Assembly (NCBI RefSeq): GCF_001641635.1
Contig: NZ_LUUB01000054.1
Location: forward strand, 226,227-290,226
Length of the DNA: 64,000 nucleotides
Direction: 5' to 3'
Source: Bradyrhizobium centrolobii
GTDB taxonomy: Bacteria; Pseudomonadota; Alphaproteobacteria; Rhizobiales; Xanthobacteraceae
Shown: positions 40,830-49,590 of the stretch, piece after piece
How the letters are laid out: every line of letters starts with the position of its first letter
How positions within the stretch are numbered: the first letter of the stretch is position 1
Position numbers and translations under genes: made by a program
Notes under the pieces: generated by a model
Databases searched by the model: none
Told to the model about the DNA's origin: nothing
Seen by the model: the letters and a program-made list of their open reading frames with translations, nothing else

Positions 40830-41968
40830 CGCACCTTCTCCAGGAACATGCTGACATGCGAGGACAGCACCCCGCCATCGCCGTGCAGCAGCGCAATCGA
40901 GGCATCGCGCACCTGGCGATTCGCGGCGCGTTCCGTCATCTGCAGATGCGTCTCGACCAGATGTGCCATGGCGCCGCCGACGCCGCAATGACCATAGCTG
41001 AGCAGGCCGCCATGGGTGTTGAGCGGCATCGCACCATCGCGGCCAAAATGACCGGCGCGCACCCGCGCGGCCGCCTCGCCGCGCCCCGCAAGTCCGAGGT
41101 CTTCGAGCAGCATGGCGAGCGTGATGGTGAAGCTGTCATAGACCGCGGCGTAGCGCACGTCCGAGATCGCAAGGCCGGAAGCCTCCGTGGCACGCGCGAT
41201 GGAAATCTCGGCACCGAGCTCGCTCAAGGCAGGTGCCGCCGTGACATGCTGGTGGGTATGCGCCTGGGCGCATCCGCGAATGCGCACGCCGGCCTCTGTG
41301 GTCCGCTCGCGGCTGATGACGAACGCCGCGCCACCGTCGGACACCGGACAGCAGTCGAGCAGCTTTAGCGGCATCGCTACCGGCTTCGACGCCATGACGT
41401 CGGTGACGGTAATCGGCTCCTGGAATTGCGCGCCGGGATGGGTGCAGGCGTGGCTACGCATCAGCACCGCGAACTCGGCGAGGTCTTCCTGGGTCACGCC
41501 ATATTCGTGCATGTAGCGGGACGCGACGAGGCCGTAATAGGCGGGAATGGTCGGCCCCAGCGGCACCTCGTAGTCGGGATGACCGACCTGCGCCAGCGCC
41601 TGGATCGAGGCATCGCGGCTTTGTCCGGTCAGGCGGTTCTCGCCGGCGACGACCAGCACGTGCCGCGCGACGCCCGCCTCGACGAGGTGATGCGCGAGCA
41701 TGGTCATCGCCAGCCCCGTAGCGCCGCCGACCTGGACGGCATGGGCGTAAGAAGGGCGGATGCCAAAGTGCTCCGCGAACACGGTCGCCAGCATGATGTG
41801 CGGCGAGACGGTCGAATAGCCGCAGAGGATGCCGTCGATCTCGACGCGCTTCAGCCCGGCGTCGTCGATCGCGAGCTGGGCGGCCTTGCTCATCAGGTCG
41901 AGCGAGGATGAACCTTCATGCTTGCCATAAGGCGTGAGACCGACGCCGGTGATGAAGCTCATGGGCAC
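40826..41968 (-). CDS. thiolase-like protein lacking the nucleophilic cysteine
   Basis: The 380-residue protein has a thiolase fold of the SCP-x/Ltp2 style: FITGVGLTPYGKHEGSSS, IDGILCGYSTVSP, YAHAVQVGGATGLAMTML, and HGGLLSYGHCGVGGAMAHLV. Where functional thiolases carry the N-terminal nucleophile (ENACATG in the neighbour at 43736) this protein reads HAVQVGG, with no cysteine. The C-terminal His and Cys-Gly loop remain. With the DUF35 partner, an Ltp2-type retro-aldolase or a scaffold is more likely than a degradative thiolase. An ATG at 41962 may be the true start. Confidence 0.85.
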   Translation of the reverse strand: MPMSFITGVGLTPYGKHEGSSSLDLMSKAAQLAIDDAGLKRVEIDGILCGYSTVSPHIMLATVFAEHFGIRPSYAHAVQVGGATGLAMTMLAHHLVEAGVARHVLVVAGENRLTGQSRDASIQALAQVGHPDYEVPLGPTIPAYYGLVASRYMHEYGVTQEDLAEFAVLMRSHACTHPGAQFQEPITVTDVMASKPVAMPLKLLDCCPVSDGGAAFVISRERTTEAGVRIRGCAQAHTHQHVTAAPALSELGAEISIARATEASGLAISDVRYAAVYDSFTITLAMLLEDLGLAGRGEAAARVRAGHFGRDGAMPLNTHGGLLSYGHCGVGGAMAHLVETHLQMTERAANRQVRDASIALLHGDGGVLSSHVSMFLEKVR

Positions 41969-41979
41969 ACCTTTCCACC

Positions 41980-42060
41980 GTCATTCCGGGGCGATGCGTC
42001 AGCATCGAACCCGGAATCTCGAGATTCCGGGTTCGGTCCTTCGAACCGCCCCGGAATGAC
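41980..42060. repeat. REP-like palindromic element, copy B
   Basis: GTCATTCCGGGGCG at the left mirrors CGCCCCGGAATGAC at the right in outline, and the centre (42009-42032) is a perfect 24-base palindrome around CTCGAG. The whole element can fold as a long hairpin. It lies between the thiolase-like gene and the CoA transferase gene and is an 81-base relative of copies at 40376 and 55277. Confidence 0.75.
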
Positions 42061-42087
42061 GGATGAGAGAGTCATCGCGCTTCCTCC

Positions 42088-43287
42088 CTACTCCGGCGAC
42101 GAACGGGTGACGCCATCGCGCACCATGGCCGCGATCTCGTCTGCGGAATACCCGGTCTCGCGAAGAATCTCCGCGCCGTGCTCGTTGAGTCGCGGCGCAA
42201 GGCGGACCGGTTCGGCTTCCGTCTCCGACCAGCTCGCCGTGACCTTCATGCTGCGGATCGGGCCTTCGGTCGGATGCTCGACAACGGGGAAAAAGCCGGT
42301 CGCCTCAAGATGCGGATCGTGCAGGATGGACCGGAGGTCGTGCATCGGCATCACCGGCACATCGGCTTTTGTGAGCAAGTCGATCCATTCAGCCGTCGTG
42401 CGCGTCTCAAAGATGCGGGCGAGCTCAGCATAGACGAAGTCGATGTTGGCGGCGCGGCCGGCGAAGGTCGCGAACCTGGGATCTGCGCGCAGATCATCGC
42501 GTTCCGTCGCCTTGAAGAAATTCTCCCACTGCTTGTCGTTGTAGACGATGACGCTGAGATAGCCGTCAGCGGTCTTGTAGGGCCGGCGGTCGCGCGAGAG
42601 GTGCCGCGCGTAGCCGCCCTTGTCGAGCGGCGGCTCATAGGTGAGCCCGCCCATGTGGTCGCCCATCACGAAGCCCGCCATGGTCTCGAACATCGGGATG
42701 TCGACGCGCTGGCCACGACCGGTGCGGTCGCGGTGCACGAGGCTCGCGCAGATCGCGCCGACCGCGGTGAGACCGACGATGCGGTCGACCAGCGCATTCG
42801 GCACATAGCGCGGCACGCCGTCACCTGTCTGCGCCATCAGTGCCGGCAGCGCGGTCGCGCCTTGAATCAGGTCGTCATAAGCGGGCTTCGCCGCATAGGG
42901 CCCGTCCTGGCCGAAGCCGAACACGCCGGCATAGACCAGGCGCGGATTGATCTCGGAGACGACGTCATAGCCAAGTTGCAGCCGCACCATGGCCTGCGGA
43001 CGGACGTTGTAGACCAGCACGTCCGCGCCCTTGATCAGCCGCAGCACGGCCTCGCGGCCGGCGGGCTTCTTCAGGTCGAGGCAGATCGAGCGCTTGCTGC
43101 GGTTGGTGTTGAGGAACACCGGCCCCATGCCGGCATGACGCGTCGGGCCGATCAGGCGGGTGACATCGCCCTCAAGCGATTCCACCTTGATGACGTCGGC
43201 GCCGTAATCGCCGAGCATCTGGGTCGCATAGGGCCCCATCAGCACGGTCGTCATGTCGATGACCTTGATGCCCTTCAACGGCCCCAT
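42088..43287 (-). CDS. CaiB/BaiF-family (class III) CoA transferase
   Basis: The 399-residue protein has the class III CoA-transferase pattern: GIKVIDMTTVLMGPYATQML with the acyl-CoA-binding region, VIKVESLEGDVTRLIGP, the catalytic-loop LDLKKPAGREAVLRLIKGAD, and GQRVDIPMFETMAGF. The aspartyl nucleophile is expected within the early GYD-type segment that cannot be pinned exactly. It transfers CoA between acids, possibly activating a carboxylic substrate for the adjacent thiolase-like enzymes. GGGAG precedes the ATG. It lies on the same strand as the thiolase-like and DUF35 genes, with a REP element between. Confidence 0.9.
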   Translation of the reverse strand: MGPLKGIKVIDMTTVLMGPYATQMLGDYGADVIKVESLEGDVTRLIGPTRHAGMGPVFLNTNRSKRSICLDLKKPAGREAVLRLIKGADVLVYNVRPQAMVRLQLGYDVVSEINPRLVYAGVFGFGQDGPYAAKPAYDDLIQGATALPALMAQTGDGVPRYVPNALVDRIVGLTAVGAICASLVHRDRTGRGQRVDIPMFETMAGFVMGDHMGGLTYEPPLDKGGYARHLSRDRRPYKTADGYLSVIVYNDKQWENFFKATERDDLRADPRFATFAGRAANIDFVYAELARIFETRTTAEWIDLLTKADVPVMPMHDLRSILHDPHLEATGFFPVVEHPTEGPIRSMKVTASWSETEAEPVRLAPRLNEHGAEILRETGYSADEIAAMVRDGVTRSSPE

Positions 43288-43410
43288 CGTTCACTCCCGA
43301 TTGCGCGGGCTCAATTGCGGCCCACGATTTCGGTCCAGCTAACGGCAGCAGCTCAGCTCAAGCAAGCGCGACCCGCGTATGGCCGCATGCGCCATGCGGC
43401 GATACAGTTG

Positions 43411-43611
43411 CTATTTCTTCTGACGGGTTTCGCGGATCTTGAGCAGCCGGTCGAGCTCGTCGTTCTGCTGGTTGATGCGGTCGGCGATGCGCGCCTCGCT
43501 CTGTTCGCCCGAGGCCGCCGCGGCCTGCTCGATGAGCTGCCTGATATTGTCCTCAAGGATCGCGATGCGATCGTTGAGCTCGTCCAGCGACAGTGATGTT
43601 TCGTTGCTCAT
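43411..43611 (-). CDS. small coiled-coil protein (SlyX-like in form)
   Basis: The 66-residue product is almost entirely a predicted coiled coil: LDELNDRIAILEDNIRQLIE and then INQQNDELDRLLKIRETRQ. Length and heptads resemble SlyX, but the usual C-terminal proline-rich tail is missing. Function is not known. It sits between a CoA transferase and a thiolase gene on the same strand. Confidence 0.6.
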   Translation of the reverse strand: MSNETSLSLDELNDRIAILEDNIRQLIEQAAAASGEQSEARIADRINQQNDELDRLLKIRETRQKK

Positions 43612-43735
43612 GATGCATTCCCCAGCAATCGATCAATCGTGAGGATAGGCGATGCCAAACGTGATCACCATGACATAAAACAAAGCAAGGCGGGCACGGC
43701 AAATGAGCGCCGTTGCCCACCTTCCGCGAGAATGG

Positions 43736-44905
43736 TTACTTCAGCGGCTCCAGCACGGAGACGTAGTTAGCGACCGCGGCGCCGCCCATGTTGAAGATAC
43801 CGCCGAGCTTGGCGTTCTTTAGCTGCATGCCCTCGGGCGCCTGGCCCGCAAGCTGCATCGCGGTCATCACATGCATCGAGACGCCGGTTGCGCCGATCGG
43901 ATGGCCCTTGGCCTTCAATCCGCCGGACGGATTGACCGGCAGCTTGCCGTCCTTGAGCGTCCAGCCCTCCTTGATGGCGCGGGCACCCTGACCCTTCGGC
44001 GTCAGGCCCATCGCTTCGTATTCGATCAGCTCGGCGACAGTGAAGCAGTCATGGGTCTCGATGAAGGAGAGATCGGTGAGTGCGACGCCGGCCTTCTCCA
44101 GCGCGCGCTGCCAGGCGACGGTGCAGCCCTCGAACTGAAGGATATCGCGCTTGCTCATCGGCAGGAAGTCCTGGGCGTGCGCAGTGGCGCGGAAGCCGAT
44201 CGACTTGCTCATGCCCTTGGCGGTCTCGGCATCGGCCAGCACCAGCGCCGCGGCGCCGTCGGAGACGAGCGAGCAGTCGGTTCGCTTCAGGGGTCCCGCG
44301 ACATACGGATTCTTCTCGCTCTCGGCGCGGCAGAACTCGAAGCCGAAATCCTTGCGCATCTGGGCGAAGGGATTGGCGACGCCGTTCTTGTGGTTCTTGG
44401 CCGCGATCAGCGCCAGCGCGTCCGACTGGTCGCCGTACTTCTGGAAATATGAGCTGGCGATCTTGCCGAACACCCCGGCGAAGCCGCCGACCGTGTCGCC
44501 GTCCTCAGGCAGATAGGACGCCTTCAGGAGGTTCTTGCCGATCTCAGGACCCGGCGTCCGCGTCATCTGCTCGACGCCGACGACCAGCACGATCCTGGCC
44601 GCCCCTGCCGCGATCGCACGCAGGCCCTGGTGCACTGCGGCGGACCCGGTCGCGCAGGCGTTCTCGACGCGGGTCGCCGGCTTGAAGCGCAGCTGCGGGT
44701 CGGCCTGGAGCACCAGCGAGGCGGTAAAATCCTGCGGCGAGAAGCCGGCGTTGAAATGACCGAGCACGATCTCATCGACGTCGGAGGCGGCAATGCCGGC
44801 ATCGGCCAGCGCCTCATTGGCGACGCGGGTGACGAGGCTTTCGACGGTCTCGGTGTCGAACTTGCCGAACGGCGTGTGCGCCCATCCGACGATGCTGGCG
44901 GTCAT
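43736..44905 (-). CDS. acetyl-CoA acetyltransferase/thiolase (canonical)
   Basis: The 389-residue protein shows the three thiolase catalytic features: the nucleophile Cys in TRVENACATGSAAVHQGL, the His in NPSGGLKAKGHPIGATGV and a C-terminal loop with GGIFNMGGAAVANY, where the usual second Cys is replaced by a Gly-rich motif as in the SCP-2 thiolase group. It would condense or cleave acyl-CoAs. GGGAG spaced seven bases from the second ATG supports a start at 44905; 44911 is too close. A CoA transferase and a thiolase-like/DUF35 pair lie downstream on the same strand. Confidence 0.88.
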   Translation of the reverse strand: MTASIVGWAHTPFGKFDTETVESLVTRVANEALADAGIAASDVDEIVLGHFNAGFSPQDFTASLVLQADPQLRFKPATRVENACATGSAAVHQGLRAIAAGAARIVLVVGVEQMTRTPGPEIGKNLLKASYLPEDGDTVGGFAGVFGKIASSYFQKYGDQSDALALIAAKNHKNGVANPFAQMRKDFGFEFCRAESEKNPYVAGPLKRTDCSLVSDGAAALVLADAETAKGMSKSIGFRATAHAQDFLPMSKRDILQFEGCTVAWQRALEKAGVALTDLSFIETHDCFTVAELIEYEAMGLTPKGQGARAIKEGWTLKDGKLPVNPSGGLKAKGHPIGATGVSMHVMTAMQLAGQAPEGMQLKNAKLGGIFNMGGAAVANYVSVLEPLK

Positions 44906-44962
44906 GGTCATTCTCCCTAGGGTCTTACCTGACCTAAGTCTTAGCCCATCGATGGCAAGACT

Positions 44963-45613
44963 TCACGCGGCTTTCAGGGCCTTGAGGGTGCGCTGGCAGA
45001 TGGCAGTTATGCCGGCCCAGTTCCCGGCCCTGACCTCCGCCGTCGGGCACAGCCAGGACCCGCCCACCGCGACCACGTTGGGCTCGGCGAGCCAGGTCGC
45101 CGCATTGGCCTCGCCGACGCCGCCGGTGGGGCAGAACCGCACGTTCGGGAACGGCCCGCCAAGCGCCCGCAGGCCCTTGATACCGCCCGCCTGCTCGGCC
45201 GGAAAGAATTTTGCGAGGTCAAAACCCTGCGCCAGCGCCATCATCAGCTCGGACGCGGTCGCAATGCCCGGCGCGAAGGGCAAGGCGCTGTCAGTCGCGG
45301 CCTTCAGCAGGTCCGGCGTCAAACCCGGGCTGATGCCGAACTTGACGCCGAGCTTTTCCGCACGCGCGAGGTCGTTGGGGTTGAGGATCGTCCCGATACC
45401 AACGATCGCGTCAGGCACCTCGGCCATCATCGCCCTCGCCGCCTCGATCGCAACCGAGGTGCGCAGCGTCACCTCCAGCGTGCGGACGCCGCCGGCGACA
45501 AGCGATCGGGCGAGCGGCACGGCGTCTTCCAGGCGCTCGATGGTGAGGACGGGAATGACGGTCGCAGCCTTGAACAGCGCGGTGAGTTGGTCCTGTTTGG
45601 CAGTCGCGGTCAT
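44963..45613 (-). CDS. eda: KDPG-type (2-keto-3-deoxy-6-phosphogluconate) aldolase
   Basis: The 216-residue protein fits class I KDPG aldolase: VIPVLTIERLEDAVPLARSL, GVRTLEVTLRTSVAIEAARA, VGIGTILNPNDLARAEKLG, the Schiff-base lysine in FDLAKFFPAEQAGGIKGL, FPNVRFCPTGGVGEANAATW and VAVGGSWLC. It cleaves a 6-phospho-2-keto-3-deoxy sugar acid to pyruvate and glyceraldehyde phosphate. The start is the ATG after the upstream kinase stop; the gene is 22 bases downstream of the kinase. Both belong to the catabolic cluster with the LacI regulator and IlvD/Edd dehydratase. Confidence 0.9.
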   Translation of the reverse strand: MTATAKQDQLTALFKAATVIPVLTIERLEDAVPLARSLVAGGVRTLEVTLRTSVAIEAARAMMAEVPDAIVGIGTILNPNDLARAEKLGVKFGISPGLTPDLLKAATDSALPFAPGIATASELMMALAQGFDLAKFFPAEQAGGIKGLRALGGPFPNVRFCPTGGVGEANAATWLAEPNVVAVGGSWLCPTAEVRAGNWAGITAICQRTLKALKAA

Positions 45614-45635
45614 CTCGAGGGTCTTGGCTTTCGTT

Positions 45636-46601
45636 TCACTTGGTCGCTTGGCGTGAGGTCGCCGGCCGGTGCCGCTTCTTCGGCGGCATGGCATAGCCCG
45701 GAATGATGGCGCCGGGATAGCAGATCACGAGGCTGGCGAGGCGATGCCCGGCCCGGGCGGCCTCGACCGGATCGGAACCGGCGAGCCGGGCGGCGATATA
45801 GGCCGCGGCGAAGCTGTCGCCTGCCGCGGTGGTGTCGACCACCGGCTTGGTCATCGGCTCGGCACGCACCTCGCTGGTTCCCCCGGAAAAGCGCAGGAGG
45901 CTGACGGGTTCGGTGAGTCGGAACACTAGCTCGGGGCTCGGAATGCGCGCCATCAGGTCGGCGTGACTCTCGCCGGGATAGAGCGCGAGCAGGTCCTCCG
46001 TCGACGTCAGCACGATGTCGGCGGTCGCGAAGGCCGCGGTGAAGACCTCGCGGGCGACATCGCGATCGGGCCAGCCGCGGGCGCGAAAATTGGTGTCGAA
46101 CACGAAGCGGGTGCCGAGCAGGCGCGCGCGCTTTATCGCCCCGAACAGGCGCTCGCGCCCGGCCGCATCGTAGATCGAGAGCGTGATGGCGGAGAGATAG
46201 ATGATGTCGTAGCTCATCAGCGAGTTGAGGATCTCGTCCGTCTCCGGCAGATCCATCAGCCGCCGCGCCGCCGCGCTGTCGCGCCAGTGGAAGAACTGGC
46301 GCTCGCCCTTGGCGTCGGTCTGGATCATGTAGAGGCCCGGCAGCTTGCCCGGCAGGCGCAACACGCGCCTGGTGCCGACGCCCTCCGCAGCCCAGGCCGC
46401 AACCATCTCCTCGCTTAAGGCGTCATCGCCAAGCGCGGTGAAATAGTCGACCTTGACCTCTAACCGCGCCAGATAGACCGCGGTGTTGAGGGTATCGCCA
46501 CCGAAGCCGCGCGAATAGAGGCCGCCGCCCTGCCCGGCAGATTGTCTACCCTGGGCCTGCCTGAGCTCGACCATGCATTCGCCGATGCAAGCAACGCTCG
46601 C
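45636..46601 (-). CDS. kdgK: PfkB-family sugar kinase, 2-keto-3-deoxygluconokinase-like
   Basis: The 321-residue protein has PfkB signatures: CIGECMVELRQ, GFGGDTLNTAVYLARL, QTDAKGERQFFHWRDSAAAR and the catalytic loop VVDTTAAGDSFAAAYIAARL with the base aspartate. The segment GLYMIQTD and length are typical of KDG kinases. It would phosphorylate a 2-keto-3-deoxy sugar acid before aldol cleavage by the enzyme encoded downstream. A C-terminal basic tail follows the fold. The start at 46601 follows a weak purine site. Confidence 0.85.
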   Translation of the reverse strand, partial: ASVACIGECMVELRQAQGRQSAGQGGGLYSRGFGGDTLNTAVYLARLEVKVDYFTALGDDALSEEMVAAWAAEGVGTRRVLRLPGKLPGLYMIQTDAKGERQFFHWRDSAAARRLMDLPETDEILNSLMSYDIIYLSAITLSIYDAAGRERLFGAIKRARLLGTRFVFDTNFRARGWPDRDVAREVFTAAFATADIVLTSTEDLLALYPGESHADLMARIPSPELVFRLTEPVSLLRFSGGTSEVRAEPMTKPVVDTTAAGDSFAAAYIAARLAGSDPVEAARAGHRLASLVICYPGAIIPGYAMPPKKRHRPATSRQATK

Positions 46602-46634
46602 CATCTCTCGACCCACACTGTTCACCGGTTTACG

Positions 46635-47621
46635 TCAGGCGACGAAGTTGCCGCCGAGCTCATCTTCGATGTGAATGCGGATGATGTCGTCGAAGGTCTT
46701 TTCAGCCGTGGTGAAGCCGAGCTCGCGCGAGCGCCTTGCATCGAAATTGCGCGGCCAGCCGCCGACGATGCCGACGATGAAGGGATCCGGCTCCCGCTTG
46801 ATGCGCGCGGCGACCTTCTCGCCCGCGACCCGCTTCAAGGCAGCGATCTGCTCGCCGACCGTTGCGGACAGTCCGGGCATGGTGAGGTTGCGTCGCGGGC
46901 CGACCGTCGCGAGATCCATCGTGCCGGCATGGAGCAGGAAGCCGACGGCGGAGCGCGGCGTGGCGTGCCAGTGGCGGACGTCCTCGGAGACCGGAAGGAT
47001 CGCCTCCTTGCCGGAGAGCGGCTCGCGCAGGATGTTGGAGAAGAAGCCGGAAGCCGCCTTATTGGGCAGGCCGGGCCGGATGCAGATGGTCGGCAGGCGG
47101 ATGCCGATGCCGTCGACGAAGCCGCGGCGCGAATAGTCAGCGAGCAGCAATTCGCCGATCGCCTTCTGCGTGCCGTAGCTCAGCAGCGGCGTATGGAAGA
47201 ACTCGTCGCCGATCGCGTCCGGGAACGGCGCGCCGAACACCGCGATCGAGGACGTGAAGACCACGCGCGGCTTGTAGCCGCCGCCCGCGAGGCGGATGGC
47301 GTCGAGCAGCATCCGCGTGCCGTCGAGGTTGATGCGATAGCCCTTGTCGAAATCGAGCTCGGCTTCGCCGGAGACGATCGCGGCGAGATGGAAGATCACG
47401 TCCGGCCGCCCGGCGATCAGCTTCTCGGCCGCGCCCGGCACGGCGAAATCGCCCGATACGGTCTCGACGGGAAAACCGGCCTTTTCCGGCTTCTTGGGTT
47501 CGACCACGTCATGCATGGTCAGCTTGGTGACGTCGCTCTTGCCGAGCCGGCCGTCGCGCAGCAGCCGTTCACACAGTTTGCGGCCGACCATGCCGGCGGC
47601 GCCCAGAACCAGAATGTGCAA
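46635..47621 (-). CDS. denD: DenD-like NAD-dependent sugar-acid dehydrogenase (extended SDR)
   Basis: The 328-residue protein has an N-terminal Rossmann motif LVLGAAGMVGRKLCERLL, the catalytic Ser-Tyr-Lys in VVFTSSIAVFG and LLSYGTQKAIGELLLADYSR, and GIGIRLPTICIRPGLPNKAA. This is the profile of D-erythronate dehydrogenase (DenD) and its relatives, which oxidise C2 hydroxyls of four-carbon sugar acids. The TTG at 47621 is preferred because AAGGAG stands well spaced before it. It lies between the kinase and the ABC permease genes, so the substrate could be a related sugar acid. The name is a family-level guess. Confidence 0.75.
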   Translation of the reverse strand: MHILVLGAAGMVGRKLCERLLRDGRLGKSDVTKLTMHDVVEPKKPEKAGFPVETVSGDFAVPGAAEKLIAGRPDVIFHLAAIVSGEAELDFDKGYRINLDGTRMLLDAIRLAGGGYKPRVVFTSSIAVFGAPFPDAIGDEFFHTPLLSYGTQKAIGELLLADYSRRGFVDGIGIRLPTICIRPGLPNKAASGFFSNILREPLSGKEAILPVSEDVRHWHATPRSAVGFLLHAGTMDLATVGPRRNLTMPGLSATVGEQIAALKRVAGEKVAARIKREPDPFIVGIVGGWPRNFDARRSRELGFTTAEKTFDDIIRIHIEDELGGNFVA

Positions 47622-47701
47622 GAGCCTACTCCTTCCTTATTGGTCGGAACGCGCCGCCCTTGGTACGTTCCCCTGGCGCGCTCTCATGGCAGGCCCGCGG
47701 G

Positions 47702-48577
47702 TCACTCCTTCACGGCGCCGGTCATCGCCGACACATAATACTCCACGAAGAAGGAATAAAGGATAACTACGGGCACCGAGCCGGTCAGCGCGGCCGCCAT
47801 CAGCGCGCCCCAATGATAGACGTCGCCATTGACGAGCTCGGTGATCGCGCCGACGGGAATCGTCTTGTTCTCCGACGAGGAGATGAAGGTCAGGGCGTAG
47901 ATGAACTCGTTCCACGACAACGTAAAGGCGAAGATGCCGGCCGAGATCAGTCCCGGAAGCGACAGCGGCAGCGTGATCTTGGTGAGGATCTGGAGCCGCG
48001 TGGCCCCGTCGATCAGCGCGCACTCCTCGAGCTCGTACGGGATGGTGCGGAAATAGCCCATCAGGAGCCAGGTGCAGAACGGGATCAGGAAGGTCGGATA
48101 GGTCAGGATCAGCGCCAGATTGCCGTCGAACAGCCCGAGCTGGAACACGATCGCCGCGAGCGGAATGAACAGGATCGACGGCGGCACGAGATAGCCGAGG
48201 AAGATCGCGAGGCCTACATAGCGCGAGCCCTTGTAGCGAAGCCGCTCGATCGCGTAGGCGGCGCAGACGCTCGCGAACAGCGAGATGAAGGTCGAGGACA
48301 CCGAAACGATGACGGTATTCCACATCCACAGCGGATAGTCTGTCTCGAAGAACAGCTTGTTGATGTGCTCCAGAGTCGGATGCACGATCCAGAACGGATT
48401 GTACTTCTCATAGTCGTACATCTCCGCGTCCGGCTTGAACGTCGCGACCGCCATCCAATAGAACGGAAACAGCAGGAAGAACACGATCAGGCCGAGCGGA
48501 AGGTAGACGCGGAGAAACTTCCGCGGGAAGCTCTCCAGGTAGGACATTCCGACGCTTTGGTCATCCACGGTGGTCAT
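47702..48577 (-). CDS. sugar ABC transporter permease, MalG type
   Basis: The 291-residue protein has six transmembrane helices and the EAA loop LEECALIDGATRLQILTKITL with PLSLPGLISAGIFAF. It matches MalG-like inner-membrane permeases. Its start is two bases after the previous permease's stop, and GGGAGG lies before the ATG. With the next genes it forms a complete CUT1 importer. Confidence 0.92.
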   Translation of the reverse strand: MTTVDDQSVGMSYLESFPRKFLRVYLPLGLIVFFLLFPFYWMAVATFKPDAEMYDYEKYNPFWIVHPTLEHINKLFFETDYPLWMWNTVIVSVSSTFISLFASVCAAYAIERLRYKGSRYVGLAIFLGYLVPPSILFIPLAAIVFQLGLFDGNLALILTYPTFLIPFCTWLLMGYFRTIPYELEECALIDGATRLQILTKITLPLSLPGLISAGIFAFTLSWNEFIYALTFISSSENKTIPVGAITELVNGDVYHWGALMAAALTGSVPVVILYSFFVEYYVSAMTGAVKE

Positions 48578-48579
48578 GG

Positions 48580-49524
48580 TCAGTCCCTCCCACCCTGCTG
48601 CCAGCGAGAGCGCTGAAGTCCGAAGAAGCTGAGCAGGATCGCCGCGACCAGGAATGGGATCATCGCGTTCGAGATCGCGGCGCCCTCGCCGAGATTGCCG
48701 CCTGTGATCGCGCGCTGGAACGACAGCGTCGCCATCAGGTGCGTGGCATTGATCGGCCCGCCCCGCGTGATGGTGTAGATGAGTTGGAAGTCGGTGAAGG
48801 TCATCAGCACCGAGAACGTCATCACCACGGCGATGATCGGCGACAGCATCGGCAGCGTGATGTGGCGGAAGCGCTGCAAGTTGGTGGCGCCGTCGAGATT
48901 GGCCGCCTCATAGAGTGAGGGCGAGATGGTCTGAAGTCCCGCGAGCAGCGTGATCGCAACGAAAGGCACACCGCGCCAGATATTGGCGACTACCACCGAC
49001 CAGCGCGCATTCCAGGGATCTCCGAGGAAATCGATGTATCGCGTGATCAGGCCGGCCTTGATCAGCACCCAGGAGATGATCGAGAACTGGCTGTCGTAGA
49101 TCCACCAGAACGCGATGGCGGAGAGCACCGTCGGCACCACGAAGGGCAAGAGAACGATGGCCCGGATCATCGACTTGAACGGCAACCGTTCGTTGAGCAG
49201 CAGCGCCAGATAAAGTCCGATGGCGAATTTCACGATGCTGGCGGTCACCGTATAGAAGATGGTGTTGAACACCGACAGCCAGAACACCGAGTCCTTCGCG
49301 AGCGAAACGAAGTTCTCGAAACCGATATAGCGCCCGGCCCCGCCGATCTTGGTATCGGTCATGCCGAGCCAAAAACCCAGCGCCAGAGGGTAAGCCAAAA
49401 ATAGGATGAGGGTGGCGATGGCCGGCACCATGAACATCGCGCCCAGAAAATTTCGACTTTCGAACGCTCTCGACCACAGGCTGCTGCGCGTCACCTCTGC
49501 GACGGGCTCGGCCAGAACTGCCAT
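48580..49524 (-). CDS. sugar ABC transporter permease, MalF type
   Basis: The 314-residue protein has six transmembrane segments; PAIATLILFLAYPLALGFWL near the start and the EAA loop YEAANLDGATNLQRFRHITL with PMLSPIIAVVMTFSVLMTFT identify a MalF-like permease. The ATG has GGGGAG upstream. It pairs with the MalG-type gene downstream and the binding protein upstream. Confidence 0.92.
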   Translation of the reverse strand: MAVLAEPVAEVTRSSLWSRAFESRNFLGAMFMVPAIATLILFLAYPLALGFWLGMTDTKIGGAGRYIGFENFVSLAKDSVFWLSVFNTIFYTVTASIVKFAIGLYLALLLNERLPFKSMIRAIVLLPFVVPTVLSAIAFWWIYDSQFSIISWVLIKAGLITRYIDFLGDPWNARWSVVVANIWRGVPFVAITLLAGLQTISPSLYEAANLDGATNLQRFRHITLPMLSPIIAVVMTFSVLMTFTDFQLIYTITRGGPINATHLMATLSFQRAITGGNLGEGAAISNAMIPFLVAAILLSFFGLQRSRWQQGGRD

Positions 49525-49590
49525 GTCTAACTCCCCTGACAGAATAGCCGCGGCGTCCGGCGAACCGGACGCCGCGCGGATGTGAGCGGA

